Source of the DNA: JAENVU01 sp963765075
GTDB taxonomy: Bacteria; Actinomycetota; Acidimicrobiia; IMCC26256; JAENVU01
Direction of reading: 5' to 3'
NCBI GenBank assembly: GCA_963765075.1
Contig: CAVXVA010000008.1
Location: forward strand, 310,001 to 374,000
DNA: 64,000 nucleotides
Under the pieces are notes generated by a model, which had not been told where the DNA came from, did no database searches, and saw only the letters and a list, made by a program, of their open reading frames with translations. Shown here piece by piece: positions 33,710 to 42,425 of the stretch. Positions within the stretch are counted from its first letter, which is position 1. Each line of letters starts with the position of its first letter. A program made the translations under genes and the position numbers.

Positions 33710-34492
33710 GTGGGCGACGATGTCCTGAATGAACTGTTCTCCATCCGCGGCAAGACGGCTGTCATCACCGGGGGGACCCGTGGCATCGGTCTCATGATCG
33801 CCGAGGCCTACGTTCGCGCCGGGGTCAAGGTCTACGTCTCGTCGCGCAAGGCCGAGGTCGTGGCCGAGACCGCAGCGGCGTTGAGTGAGTTCGGCGAGTG
33901 CATCGGCATCCCTGCGGACCTTTCGACCGAGGCCGAGTGTCGACGCCTGGCGGATGAGATCGCATCCCGTGAGGACCGGCTGCACATCTTGATCAACAAT
34001 GCGGGCGCGACGTGGGGCGCGCCGATGGCCGACCACGACGATGCCGCGTGGGACCGGGTCCTCAGCATCAACGTCAAGGGAGTGTTCCACCTCACGCGCT
34101 TTCTGCGGCCGTTGCTCGACGCGGCGGCGACCGACGCCGATCCATCGCGAGTCATCAACGTCGGATCCATCGACGGGATCCAGGTCCCCATGATGGAGAC
34201 CTATTCGTATTCAACGGCCAAGGCCGGCGTGCACCAACTCACGAGGCACCTCGCGAGTCAGATGGCACCGAAGGTCACGGTCAACGCGATCGCGCCCGGC
34301 CCGTTCGAGTCGAAGATGATGGCCGCAACCCTCGATGCGTTCGGTGATCAGATCGCGGCCAGCGCACCCATGAAACGGATCGGCCGGCCCGCCGACATGG
34401 CCGGCATCGCCGTCTACCTCGCCGGGCCCGCGTCGAGCTACGTCACCGGCGCGATCATCCCCGTGGATGGCGGCATCGCCACCTGCAAGTGA
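33710..34492 (+). CDS. Short-chain dehydrogenase/reductase (SDR)
   Basis: 260 residues with a classical SDR Rossmann fold: TGGTRGIG (20-27), NNAG (96-99), catalytic S153 and Y167-xxx-K171 (YSTAK), and the IAPGPFESKM and GAIIPVDGGIATC C-terminal motifs. The residue after the second strand (VSSRKAE) favours NADP(H). A strong GAGGAGG precedes GTG 33710. Substrate unknown; 3-oxoacyl or sterol-type alcohols are possible given the surrounding lipid genes. It converges on the flippase-like gene, whose stop is 2 bp away. Confidence 0.85.
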   Translation: MGDDVLNELFSIRGKTAVITGGTRGIGLMIAEAYVRAGVKVYVSSRKAEVVAETAAALSEFGECIGIPADLSTEAECRRLADEIASREDRLHILINNAGATWGAPMADHDDAAWDRVLSINVKGVFHLTRFLRPLLDAAATDADPSRVINVGSIDGIQVPMMETYSYSTAKAGVHQLTRHLASQMAPKVTVNAIAPGPFESKMMAATLDAFGDQIAASAPMKRIGRPADMAGIAVYLAGPASSYVTGAIIPVDGGIATCK

Positions 34493-34493
34493 G

Positions 34494-35474
34494 CTAGAGC
34501 TCGCCGCGGCGAATGAGTGCGTTGGTGGCGAACCAGCCGGGGATGGCGGGCAGGTAGGACACCACAAGGGTGTTGGTCACGACGGCCGCGGCTGCGACCG
34601 GGCCATCCACTCCGACGGCGACGAGCGCGCCCGAAAGGCTCAGGGTCGAGACCGCCGTGTCGAGGCCGGGGATCGGCACGAGCCCCGACACCACCGAGAT
34701 CCCCACCCACAGGGCGAGCAGCGTCCAATAGGAGGTGCCGCTCCCGAATGCATAGAGGCACGCCTGGAGCGAGACGGTGTACATCACCTGGGCACCGACG
34801 TTGCCGACCACGAGCAGCCCCAGACGCCGGGGTGACCGGATCGCTGCTCCGGTCGCCTGCCGGGCGGCGTGGAAGTGCGGCGCGACGCGTCGGCGGAGTC
34901 GTTCGACGCCCAGGGTGACGCCGATCGCGGCGGCGGCGGCGACCGCCAGCACCGCGAACGAGATGACGATGCCCGACACCGGCACATCGCCGACGTCGAC
35001 GGTGCGCGGCGCGACGAAGGCGGCGACGCCGAAGATCGCGGCCTGCACGACGAACTCCGACACGGTGCTGTAGACGCCGGCGACCGCGAACGCGGACGCC
35101 AGGTCGACCCCCTGTTTCTGGAGGAACCGCACCTGGACGACACTCTCGGCCCCGGCGGGCAAAGTCACATTGGAGAAGCCCATCGCCACCTGGAGCCAGA
35201 CCACGGACCAGAAGGCGACTCGGGTGTGGACGGTGCCGATGAACGCGAGCGCGAACGGGAGACTCGTGAGGAGTGACGCGGCGAGCGCGACCGCGACCCA
35301 GGCCCAGTCGGCACCCCGGATCGTCTCCCACAACTCGTCCGGGTCGCCGATGCGCCAGACGATGATCCCGATCGCGCCGAACCCGGCGAGGACCATGACC
35401 ATGGTCCGGACCCACGCGCGCGGCGGTGTCGCGTCGTCGTCGATCAGTCCACTCTCGGCGGACGGGGCCTCCAT
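34494..35474 (-). CDS. Flippase-like/lysylphosphatidylglycerol-synthase-TM (UPF0104) membrane protein
   Basis: 326 residues with about eight hydrophobic segments. GFSNVTLPAGAESVVQVRFLQKQGVDLASAFAVAGVYSTVSEFVVQA and WVGISVVSGLVPIPGLDTAVSTLSLSGALVAVGVDGPVAAAAVVTNTLVVSYLPAIPG are typical of the AglD/MprF-TM family (PF03706-like). Members move or modify lipid-linked substrates; direct function here is unknown. It may serve lipid or glycan export. Confidence 0.75.
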   Translation of the reverse strand: MEAPSAESGLIDDDATPPRAWVRTMVMVLAGFGAIGIIVWRIGDPDELWETIRGADWAWVAVALAASLLTSLPFALAFIGTVHTRVAFWSVVWLQVAMGFSNVTLPAGAESVVQVRFLQKQGVDLASAFAVAGVYSTVSEFVVQAAIFGVAAFVAPRTVDVGDVPVSGIVISFAVLAVAAAAAIGVTLGVERLRRRVAPHFHAARQATGAAIRSPRRLGLLVVGNVGAQVMYTVSLQACLYAFGSGTSYWTLLALWVGISVVSGLVPIPGLDTAVSTLSLSGALVAVGVDGPVAAAAVVTNTLVVSYLPAIPGWFATNALIRRGEL

Positions 35475-35549
35475 GGTGAGAAGCCTCGCAGTTCGACCGG
35501 TGCGCGGCGCGCCGTTCGAACCGGTCGTCAGTCACCGGCGACCAGCGGG

Positions 35550-36746
35550 TCAGGCGAATGCAGCCTTCTTGTACATGGCGACCACACACGCGCCGCCGAG
35601 GCCGAGGTTGTGCTGAAGCGCAAGTTTGGCGCCGTCCACCTGTCGAGCATCCGCGGTGCCCCGCAGTTGCCACGTGAGCTCGGAGCACTGGGCGAGGCCG
35701 GTCGCGCCAAGGGGGTGACCCTTCGAGATCAGCCCGCCGGACGGGTTCACGACCCAGTCCCCGCCGTAGGTGACCGCGCCCGAATCGATGAGTTCGCCCG
35801 CACCACCCTCGGCGCAGAGGCCGAGGCCCTCGTACGTGATCATCTCGTTCGCCGAGAAGCAGTCGTGCAGTTCGATCACGTCGACGTCGTTCGGGCCGTA
35901 CCCGGACTGTTCGTAGACCTCGTTGGCCGCGGCGCGGGTCATGTCGAACCCGACGAACTTCATGTCGCTGCCGGAATCGAAGCTCGACGGGAAGTCGGTC
36001 TTCATCGACATCCCGATGATCTCCACCGCCTGGTCTTCGAGGCCGTGGGACCGCACGAAGTCTTCCGACGCGAGAATCGCGGCGGCGGAACCGTCGGAGG
36101 TCGGGCAGCACTGCAGCTTGGTCAGCGGTTCGTGGACCATCGGCGACGCCAGGATCTCGTCGAGCGTGTAGATGTCACGGAATTGTGAATATGGATTGTT
36201 CGCCGAGTGGCGGTGGTTCTTCTCGGCGATGCGTGCGAACGATTCGGCCTTCACGCCGTAGCGCTCCATGTACTCACGACCGGCGTTGCCGAACATCTGC
36301 GGCGCGGGCGGGGCCTGGGTGAAGCCGCGCTTGTCGTTCATGGCTTCGAAGGTGCGCTGCATCGGTATGGCGCGATCCATGTACTTGATGCCGAGCGAAC
36401 CCTTCTCCATTTTCTCGAATCCGAGTGCAAGGGTGCAGTCGGCAAGACCGCCTTCGATGAACCGCTTCGCGAGGTACAAGGCCGACGAACCCGTCGCACA
36501 GTTGTTGTTGACGTTGACGACCGGCACACCGGTCACGCCGATTTCGTACAACGCCCGCTGACCGGCGGTGGAGTCCCCGTAGCAGTACCCGACCGCGACC
36601 TGCTCGATCTCGTCGTACGCGATCCCGGCGTCGGTCAGCGCGTTGGTGCCCGCTTCCTTGGCCATGTCCGGGTAGTCCCAGTCCTTGCCGCCCGGCTTCT
36701 CGAATTTGGTCATGCCGACGCCGATCACGAACACCTTGCGAGTCAT
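35550..36746 (-). CDS. SCPx/Ltp-type thiolase (lipid-transfer protein family)
   Basis: 398 residues with nucleophile C83 (NNNCATGSSALY), ELHDCFSANE and SKGHPLGATGLAQ motifs, LALQHNLGLGGACVV at the C-terminus. It is a paralogue of the thiolase at 6928-8118, but here no OB-fold partner is encoded next door, and an extra C-terminal GGAC is retained. ATG 36746 begins MTRKVFVIGVGMTKF, matching family starts; the longer open frame upstream is over the divergent gene nadE. Probable role: thiolytic cleavage of long or branched 3-oxoacyl-CoAs. Confidence 0.83.
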   Translation of the reverse strand: MTRKVFVIGVGMTKFEKPGGKDWDYPDMAKEAGTNALTDAGIAYDEIEQVAVGYCYGDSTAGQRALYEIGVTGVPVVNVNNNCATGSSALYLAKRFIEGGLADCTLALGFEKMEKGSLGIKYMDRAIPMQRTFEAMNDKRGFTQAPPAPQMFGNAGREYMERYGVKAESFARIAEKNHRHSANNPYSQFRDIYTLDEILASPMVHEPLTKLQCCPTSDGSAAAILASEDFVRSHGLEDQAVEIIGMSMKTDFPSSFDSGSDMKFVGFDMTRAAANEVYEQSGYGPNDVDVIELHDCFSANEMITYEGLGLCAEGGAGELIDSGAVTYGGDWVVNPSGGLISKGHPLGATGLAQCSELTWQLRGTADARQVDGAKLALQHNLGLGGACVVAMYKKAAFA

Positions 36747-36884
36747 CGCGGGTACCTCTCTCGTGCGTGCGGTCCGAGGCGGTCGCGCTCGGGCCGGCGC
36801 CAGGGTAGGAGGTGACCCCGCTCGCACCCCAATCTCGTCCCTTCGGGCCAACCGCGACTGGGTCTGGACCCGTAATCTCTCCGA

Positions 36885-38593
36885 ATGCCTCGGATCCGTG
36901 TCGCTGGCGCGCAGCTCAACCTTGTGGTGGGCGACATCGACGGGAACGAGGCGCGCATCCTCGACGCCTACGAGCGGGCCGCTCAGGCCGACGCCGACCT
37001 CGTGGCGTTCCCCGAACTCGCAGTCACCGGCTACCCGCCGGAAGATCTGCTGCTCCGACCGGCGTTCGTCGCGCACGCGGCCGAATCCTTGGCCAAGCTC
37101 GCCGCCCGCACCACGAATGTCGCCGCGGTGATCGGATTTCCCGAGCTGATGCCCGACGGCACCCTCGCCAACGCGGCCGCGCTGTGTGCCCGGGGCGAAG
37201 TGCGAGGCATCTACCGCAAGCACCTGCTCCCGAACTATTCCGTGTTCGACGAGGAGCGGTACTTCGAGCCCTTCGCTGCCGACGGGCCCCTCTTCGTCGT
37301 GGCGGGACTGCGGGTCGCGCTCACCGTCTGCGAAGACGCGTGGAGCGCGACCGGGCCGATTCTCACGCAGGCCGACGCCGGTGCCGAGGTGATCGTGAAC
37401 ATCAACGCGTCGCCCTATTTCGCCGGCCGCGTCGGTGAGCGCGAGGCAATGCTCGCGACCCGAGCCATCGATGCCCAGGCACCGATCCTCTACGTCAACC
37501 TCGTTGGCGGTCAGGACGAACTCGTCTTCGATGGCGCGTCCATGGTCATCGACGAACACGGGACCCTGGTGGCGCGTGCACTGCAGTTCGAAGAAGACCT
37601 GCTCGTCGTCGACCTCGACGTGCGCCGTCGGGTGCACCGCAAGCCACCAGCCGGAAGACTCAAGCCCGAACCATTGGCCGAAGTCGCGATCAGCGAAGGT
37701 CATCTCGGGCTCCCGGCGAAGCCGCCCGCGTTGCGTCGTTGCTCGAGCCGGTCCACGAGGTGTACCGCGCGCTCGTGCTCGGCACGCGCGACTACATGGT
37801 GAAGAACGGCTTCACTCATGTGCTCCTCGGCCTGTCGGGCGGCATCGACTCGTCATTGGTCGCCGCGATTGCGGCCGATGCGCTCGGTCCCGACAAGGTG
37901 ACCGGAGTGATGATGCCGTCGCGGTTCTCGAGCGCAGGAAGCATCTCGGACTCCGAACGCCTCGCCGAGAACCTGGGGATCGGCACGCTCACCATCCCGA
38001 TCGAACCCGCGCACGATGCATTCATCGAGATGCTCGCCGAGCCGTTCGCCGGAACCGAGCCGGGTGTGGCCGAGGAGAATCTCCAGGCCCGCATCCGCGG
38101 CACGATCCTGATGACGATCTCCAACAAGTTCGGTTGGCTCGTGCTCACGACGGGCAACAAGAGCGAGATGGCCACGGGCTACAGCACCCTCTACGGCGAC
38201 ATGGCCGGCGGGTTCGCCGTCATCAAGGACGTGCCGAAGATGCTCGTCTACGGGCTCTGCGAGGACCTCAACCGTCGGCTGGAGCGCGAGATCGTGCCCC
38301 GGACGGTGATCGAGAAACCGCCCAGTGCCGAGTTGCGTCCGGATCAGAAGGACGAGGATTCGTTGCCGCCCTATCCGGTGCTCGACGCGATCCTCGAGGG
38401 ATACGTCGAAGACGACCGGTCCATCGCCGATCTCGTCGGCGACGGTTTCGACCGCGAGACGGTGGTACGGATCGCGGCGCTCGTCGACCGGAGTGAGTAC
38501 AAACGCCGGCAGGCGCCGCCGGGCGTGCGCGTCTCGCCGAAAGCATTCGGAAGGGACCGACGCCTCCCGCTCACCAACCGCTGGCCGGGCTGA
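36885..38593 (+). CDS. nadE: Glutamine-dependent NAD+ synthetase, interrupted by a single-base frameshift
   Basis: N-terminal nitrilase-fold glutaminase: Glu in AFPELAVTGYPPED, Lys in YRKHLLPNY and Cys in LTVCEDAWS. C-terminal NAD synthetase: LGLSGGIDSSLVAAIAADALG, STLYGDMAGGFAVIKDVPK, EKPPSAELRPDQKDED. The enzyme amidates deamido-NAD to NAD with glutamine ammonia. The two halves are in different frames; adding one C in the short C run at 37712-37714 gives GLPGEAARVASLLEPVHEVY and restores the gene. Since nadE is normally essential, an assembly error is most likely. It is divergent from the thiolase. Confidence 0.88.
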
Positions 38594-38677
38594 GCATGGT
38601 CGGGGCGCCGCCGGCTCCGCCGAACCGCGCCGTCGAGGTACCCGCCGAACCCTCACGAGACTCGGGATCTGAGTCGA

Positions 38678-38700
38678 ACGTGACGTGACTCCCGTCACGT
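38678..38700. promoter_or_regulatory. Palindrome with 8-bp arms upstream of the ferritin-like genes
   Basis: ACGTGACG and CGTCACGT are perfect inverted arms separated by seven bases, about 33 bp before ATG 38733. The position suits an operator for the three-gene ferritin-like operon; it is too far past the nadE stop (38593) and lacks a T tract to be its terminator. A hairpin in the leader RNA is the alternative. Confidence 0.4.
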
Positions 38701-38732
38701 GTGCTTGACCCTGAAGCTCGGAGGGACGAAGA

Positions 38733-39443
38733 ATGCGCGGGATCCCTGTTTTTCGGGCCTGCAACGACGTTCGGAGCCGCTTTCACATGGCCGACCCCTA
38801 CAAGCCCCGCGCGGCATTCGCGCCCTGGGACCGTCGAGAGTTGCCGGGGATCTTTTCGGTCGAGGAATCTGCTCGCCGGGTCGGCAGTTATAAGTGGCTC
38901 GAGATGCGGCTGTTCGAGTCGCTCGGTGGGTGGGTCGCCACCGTTCCCGAACTCGACGTCAAGCTCGTGCTCGGTCGGCACTGCTACCACCACGCATGGC
39001 ACGCCGAGCTGATGGACAAGCGCTTGCCCGAACTGCGGGAGATGGACACCGATCGGTTGTGCGAAGCCCCGAACGCTCAGATGGAGGCGTTCGTCGAGGC
39101 GCTGCGCGAGCCCGAGGCCCCCGAGCACACGATCGAGAAGCTCGTCGGTGTGTTCCGGGTGCTGCTGCCCCGCAAGATCGCGGCGTACACGTATCACCTG
39201 AACGGCACCAGCCGAATCACCGATTCGCCGACCCAACGGTCCTTGGGGTTCATGCTCCAGGACGAATTCGAAGACTGGCGTGAGGGCGAGATGCTGCTCC
39301 AGTCCCTGATCGAAACGCCCGAGGAAGTCGAGCGGGCGACCCGGAGGCAGGCGGAGCTGGAAACGCTCATCCTGGCGGCCGGTGGTGTTGCGGGGCCAGG
39401 TAGCCTGGGACCCGTCGTTGCAACCGAAGGAGCCTCGCAATGA
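38733..39443 (+). CDS. Ferritin-like four-helix protein with incomplete diiron ligands
   Basis: 236 residues, helical, containing LEMRLFESLGG, GRHCYHHAWHAELMDKRLPEL (HxxE) and MLQDEFEDWREGEMLLQSLI, where the second ExxH expected in ferritin-like proteins lacks its His. This suggests a structural or altered-metal subunit paired with the intact diiron protein downstream (four-base overlap at 39440-39443). A strong GGAGG precedes ATG 38733; ATG 38787 (MADPYKP) is an alternative start. Function unknown. Confidence 0.65.
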   Translation: MRGIPVFRACNDVRSRFHMADPYKPRAAFAPWDRRELPGIFSVEESARRVGSYKWLEMRLFESLGGWVATVPELDVKLVLGRHCYHHAWHAELMDKRLPELREMDTDRLCEAPNAQMEAFVEALREPEAPEHTIEKLVGVFRVLLPRKIAAYTYHLNGTSRITDSPTQRSLGFMLQDEFEDWREGEMLLQSLIETPEEVERATRRQAELETLILAAGGVAGPGSLGPVVATEGASQ

Positions 39444-40249
39444 GGAAGCAACTGCCCCCCGACATGCTGGCGCGTGACTCGCGTTTCGTGCGGACCTCGA
39501 TCATGGATCAGGTCATGGATCCCCGGAACCAGAAGATCGGTGAGCGTGACCTCGGGTCTGCTCGGCTCCAGCCGGAACGGCCGGCCGCGGCCGACCGGGC
39601 TCGCAACTTGATGCACGGGATCTTCACCGGCGAGATCCAGGCGCTCGAAGGCGCGGGCCGGACCACCTTCGACTTCGATGAAGACGAAGCCCCGTTCGCG
39701 CTCAAGCTCGACATGGCCCGCCAGTGCTGGGACGAGAGCCGACACGTCGAGATCTCGGTCAAGCTCGGAGACTGGATGGGCACCGAGATCGGTGAGTACT
39801 CCGAGGCGGTCTTCCTCTACGAGGCGGCCTGCGCGCCCGACCCGATCCTGCGGCTCTGCGGCGTGAACCGCGCCCTCGAGGGTCTCGCGATCGACGTCTT
39901 CAACACCATGAAGGAGTTCGGCGACGCCTCGGGCGACCCCGTCCTCGAGTTCTGCGAAGACTGGATGCTCGCCGACGAGGTCACCCACGTGAAGATGGGA
40001 TCGGACTGGCTGCGGCGTATGACCAAGGACGACCCTGAGCGGCTCGAGAAGGCGCTCGAGTTCCAGCGCACCGTCGACAAGCTGTTCAGCCTGGGCGGGT
40101 TCCGCGGCGAGACCGAGGAGAACCCGATCCAACTCGCGCGCAACTTCCGCGCGATGGCGGGCTTCTCGACCGACGAGATCGACGAGATCGCCGAGCTCGC
40201 CGCTCAAGCCAAGCGGGACGCCCAGGCCTTGGTCGCGGGCTCGGCCTAA
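39440..40249 (+). CDS. Ferritin-like (DUF455-type) diiron protein
   Basis: 269 residues with all diiron ligand positions in order: E65/E70 (GEIQALEGAG), E99-x-x-H102 (DESRHVEI), E147 (ALEGLAIDVF) and E180-x-x-H183 (DEVTHVKMG). That is the E...ExxH...E...ExxH pattern of ferritin-like oxidases and hydroxylases. It overlaps the upstream ferritin-like gene and is 45 bp before an unrecognised gene, forming a three-gene operon. Possible roles are oxygen or peroxide chemistry or a specific hydroxylation; none is proven. Confidence 0.72.
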   Translation: MRKQLPPDMLARDSRFVRTSIMDQVMDPRNQKIGERDLGSARLQPERPAAADRARNLMHGIFTGEIQALEGAGRTTFDFDEDEAPFALKLDMARQCWDESRHVEISVKLGDWMGTEIGEYSEAVFLYEAACAPDPILRLCGVNRALEGLAIDVFNTMKEFGDASGDPVLEFCEDWMLADEVTHVKMGSDWLRRMTKDDPERLEKALEFQRTVDKLFSLGGFRGETEENPIQLARNFRAMAGFSTDEIDEIAELAAQAKRDAQALVAGSA

Positions 40250-40294
40250 GCGATCCGAACGGTCCGAATCCGTCGGGCCAAGAGGGGACATGCA

Positions 40295-40912
40295 GTGAGT
40301 GTCACGTTGATTCCGGCTGAGTTCACGCTGGTCAAGTTCGACGCCGACCAGGTGCGGACGATCATCGACCAGACGATGGCCGAGGTCTCGTTTCCCGCTG
40401 GTGTCGACGTCACCGTGGAGGTCGACGAGGTGCTCCCGCACCCGTTGACGGCTTCGGCAGTCGAGATCGTCGATGGTGCGGCCAAGCTGTGGTTCACCGG
40501 TGGGTGTTTCGAGAGCCCCCAACGCCAGACCGGCCTGTCGGTCGACAACACCCGGGTCGAACTCGGTGCGGGGCTCCTACGGGCGATCGACCGGCTCACC
40601 GGTGGTTTCGAGGACGCGCCGGCGGACGACGAACTCGACGAGCGGCAGCGGGCGATCTGGGATACCTACGCCGAAGGCCGCCTGGTCGCGCTCGGCTACC
40701 CGGTTCGGGTCCAGCGGCGTCGCTACACCTTCCGTCTCTTCGGTGGGTTCAACGATCTCGCCGACGCCGAGTTCGAACGGCTGTGGTCGGGTGCGAGTTT
40801 GACCTGGGACGAGCTCGCAGCGATGGCCGACGCCCTCGCCGCTGCCGATACCCGGCCGGAGCGCAAGAAGTCGTTGCGCAAGGAATCGCTCCGCCGCACG
40901 GCGACCACCTGA
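40295..40912 (+). CDS. Unrecognised protein of the ferritin-like operon
   Basis: 205 residues, no known domain that I recognise. The N-terminal half (VSVTLIPAEFTLVKFDADQVRTIIDQTMAEVSFPAGVDVTVEVDEVLPHPLT) looks alpha/beta; the middle has LTGGFEDAP and DERQRAIWDTYAEGRLVALGYPVRVQRRRYTFRLFGGFND; the C-terminus is a Lys/Arg tail. GTG 40295 follows a GAGGGG site. Its position directly after the two ferritin-like genes suggests a shared pathway. Confidence 0.6.
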   Translation: MSVTLIPAEFTLVKFDADQVRTIIDQTMAEVSFPAGVDVTVEVDEVLPHPLTASAVEIVDGAAKLWFTGGCFESPQRQTGLSVDNTRVELGAGLLRAIDRLTGGFEDAPADDELDERQRAIWDTYAEGRLVALGYPVRVQRRRYTFRLFGGFNDLADAEFERLWSGASLTWDELAAMADALAAADTRPERKKSLRKESLRRTATT

Positions 40913-40940
40913 TTCCTCGGAGCGCTCCCAGCTCGTTCGG

Positions 40941-41258
40941 CTATTCCAGATCGTGGGCGGAGATCACGTCGTAGAGATCGAGGTCGGGCGGACCGGTCAA
41001 CAGCTTCGACGCCTGGCTCGCCATCGTGATCATCGCTTCACTATTGAGATGCTCGCGCTGCGCGTCGGCATCGTCCCACTTCTCGACGATGAGAAAACGG
41101 CCCGGAGTGGAGGTCGATGTGACGAGATCGATGTTCCGACATCCCGTCACGGACCGGCTCACCACCACGTAGCGCGCGAGGACGCCGGCCAGTTCTTCCT
41201 CGTTTCCGCTGCGAGCCTGGAACAACCCGGCGACTACGCTGATCTCCACATCTGACAC
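40941..41258 (-). CDS. Antibiotic-biosynthesis-monooxygenase (ABM/YgiN-like) protein
   Basis: 105 residues with the single dimeric alpha-beta barrel ABM domain: VEISVVAGLFQARSGNEEELAGVL, GCRNIDLVTSTSTPGRFLIVEKWDDADAQREHLNSEAM. Members are cofactor-free monooxygenases or heme- or quinone-related enzymes, or of unknown function. GTG 41258 is preferred because a GAGGAGG site lies just upstream; the longer in-frame extension covers the divergent promoter. It is divergent from the sigma factor. Confidence 0.75.
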   Translation of the reverse strand: MSDVEISVVAGLFQARSGNEEELAGVLARYVVVSRSVTGCRNIDLVTSTSTPGRFLIVEKWDDADAQREHLNSEAMITMASQASKLLTGPPDLDLYDVISAHDLE

Positions 41259-41278
41259 AGAGCCTCCTCGGACTGACG

Positions 41279-41287
41279 TTATCCACA
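41279..41287 (+). promoter_or_regulatory. DnaA box 1 (TTATCCACA, perfect)
   Basis: A perfect 9-base DnaA consensus in the sigma-factor upstream region. With the sites at 41294 and 41384 it forms a three-box cluster within about 115 bp. Confidence 0.55.
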
Positions 41288-41293
41288 GACGTA

Positions 41294-41302
41294 TGTGGAA
41301 AA
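41294..41302 (-). promoter_or_regulatory. DnaA box-like site (reverse strand, one mismatch)
   Basis: TGTGGAAAA on the + strand reads TTTTCCACA on the - strand, 8 of 9 matching the DnaA consensus TTATCCACA. It lies 7 bases beyond the perfect box at 41279. Confidence 0.4.
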
Positions 41303-41316
41303 AGCGCCTTGACGGA

Positions 41317-41333
41317 CTCTGTATCGTACAGAG
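41317..41333. promoter_or_regulatory. 17-bp perfect palindrome upstream of the sigma factor
   Basis: CTCTGTA-TCG-TACAGAG has perfect 7-bp arms and begins two bases after a TTGACG that could be a -35 hexamer (41309-41314). It could be an operator for the sigma-factor promoter. No matching regulator is known from this window. Confidence 0.4.
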
Positions 41334-41383
41334 ACCACTTCCGCCGGTCCGGGAACGAAACTTCCCCTCCCGACGTTGTGCAC

Positions 41384-41392
41384 TTATCCACA
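41384..41392 (+). promoter_or_regulatory. DnaA box 2 (TTATCCACA, perfect)
   Basis: Second perfect DnaA consensus, 27 bp before the likely TTG start of the sigma factor, so DnaA bound here could block or alter expression. Confidence 0.55.
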
Positions 41393-41418
41393 AGTTCGAG
41401 TTTCGGAGACCGATTTTC

Positions 41419-42357
41419 TTGGCAAAAGAACGCGTGGAACGGGATGAAGAAGACCTGGTTCGGCTGTATCTCACCGATATCGGTCAATACCCGCTCCTAA
41501 CCAAGGACGACGAGGTGCGCCTGGCCCAGCAGATCGAGCTGGGCAAAGAGGCCGTGGCCGAACTCGAAGCTGGCGGGAAAGGTGTCACGGCGACGAAGAA
41601 GCGCGAACTGCGCAAGAACGTCCGCGTGGGCGACGACGCCGAGCGCACCTTCGTGCAGTCGAACCTCCGGCTGGTCGTCTCGATCGCCAAGAAGTACCAG
41701 GCCTCGGGCCTGCCGCTCCTGGACCTCATCCAGGAAGGCAACCTCGGCCTGATGCATGCCGTCGAGAAATTCGACTGGCGCAAGGGCTTCAAGTTCTCCA
41801 CCTACGCAACGTGGTGGATCCGTCAGGCGATCACTCGCGGTATCGCGAACACCGGCCGCACGATTCGGCTCCCGGTCCACGCGGGCGACACCCTCGCCCG
41901 GTTGCAGAAGGCCCGTTCGCGCCTGGAGCTGAAGCTCGGCCGTCCGGCGACGCTGGCGGAGCTCTCGGCCGAGGTCGAGATGCCCGAGGACAAGGTCACC
42001 GAGGCACTGCGCTTCGCAGCTGAACCGCTCTCGCTGTCGGAACCACTCCGTGAAGACGGCGACGCCGAACTCGGCGACATCGTCGAGGACCGTTCGGCCG
42101 AGTCTCCGTTCGAGGTTGCGGCCACGGCGTTGCTGCCGGCCGAGATCGAAAAGCTGCTCTCCCCGCTCGACGAGCGCGAACGTCAGATCCTGGCGTTGCG
42201 GTTCGGTCTCGACCGAGGTGAGCCTCGGACCCTTGAAGAAGTCGGCGAGTACTTCAACCTCACCCGGGAGCGGATCCGCCAGATCGAGGCTCGGGCGATG
42301 AGCAAGCTGCGTCACCCGTCGGCCGACACCGGCGCCCGCGACCTCCTCGCCGTCTAA
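41419..42357 (+). CDS. RNA polymerase sigma-70 factor, RpoD/SigB-like (group 1 or 2)
   Basis: About 312 residues. Region 1.2 (DLVRLYLTDIGQYPLLTKDDEVRLAQQIELG), region 2 (NLRLVVSIAKKYQASGLPLLDLIQEGNLGLMHAVEKFDWRKGFKFSTYATWWIRQAITRGI), region 3 and region 4 (YFNLTRERIRQIEARAMSKLRHP) are complete and read like the housekeeping sigma. Region 1.1 is absent. I prefer TTG 41419 (LAKERVERDEED) with GGAG upstream; the open frame back to 41293 crosses the DnaA-box cluster. GTG 41434 is possible. It would direct polymerase to promoters with standard -10/-35 elements. Confidence 0.87.
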   Translation: MAKERVERDEEDLVRLYLTDIGQYPLLTKDDEVRLAQQIELGKEAVAELEAGGKGVTATKKRELRKNVRVGDDAERTFVQSNLRLVVSIAKKYQASGLPLLDLIQEGNLGLMHAVEKFDWRKGFKFSTYATWWIRQAITRGIANTGRTIRLPVHAGDTLARLQKARSRLELKLGRPATLAELSAEVEMPEDKVTEALRFAAEPLSLSEPLREDGDAELGDIVEDRSAESPFEVAATALLPAEIEKLLSPLDERERQILALRFGLDRGEPRTLEEVGEYFNLTRERIRQIEARAMSKLRHPSADTGARDLLAV

Positions 42358-42369
42358 CCACCCCGCACC

Positions 42370-42425
42370 AGCGAACCCGCGCCGGTATCGCACCCCAGGG
42401 GGTGCGCTCCGCGTGTCGGTTCGCT
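42370..42425. terminator. Bidirectional hairpin terminator between sigma factor and MOSC gene
   Basis: The inner hairpin CGCACCCC-AG-GGGGTGCG (42389-42406) is nested in outer arms AGCGAACC/GGTTCGCT (42370-42377 with 42418-42425). It lies between two convergent genes and would end both transcripts. There is no long T tract. Confidence 0.55.

Noticed and set aside
36812..37438. Extra ORFs in alternative frames of nadE
   Set aside because: No family similarity; composition typical of shadows.
41279..41392. A chromosomal replication origin
   Set aside because: Three DnaA boxes are present, but no dnaA, dnaN, recF, parA or AT-rich unwinding tract is near; regulation of the sigma gene is simpler.
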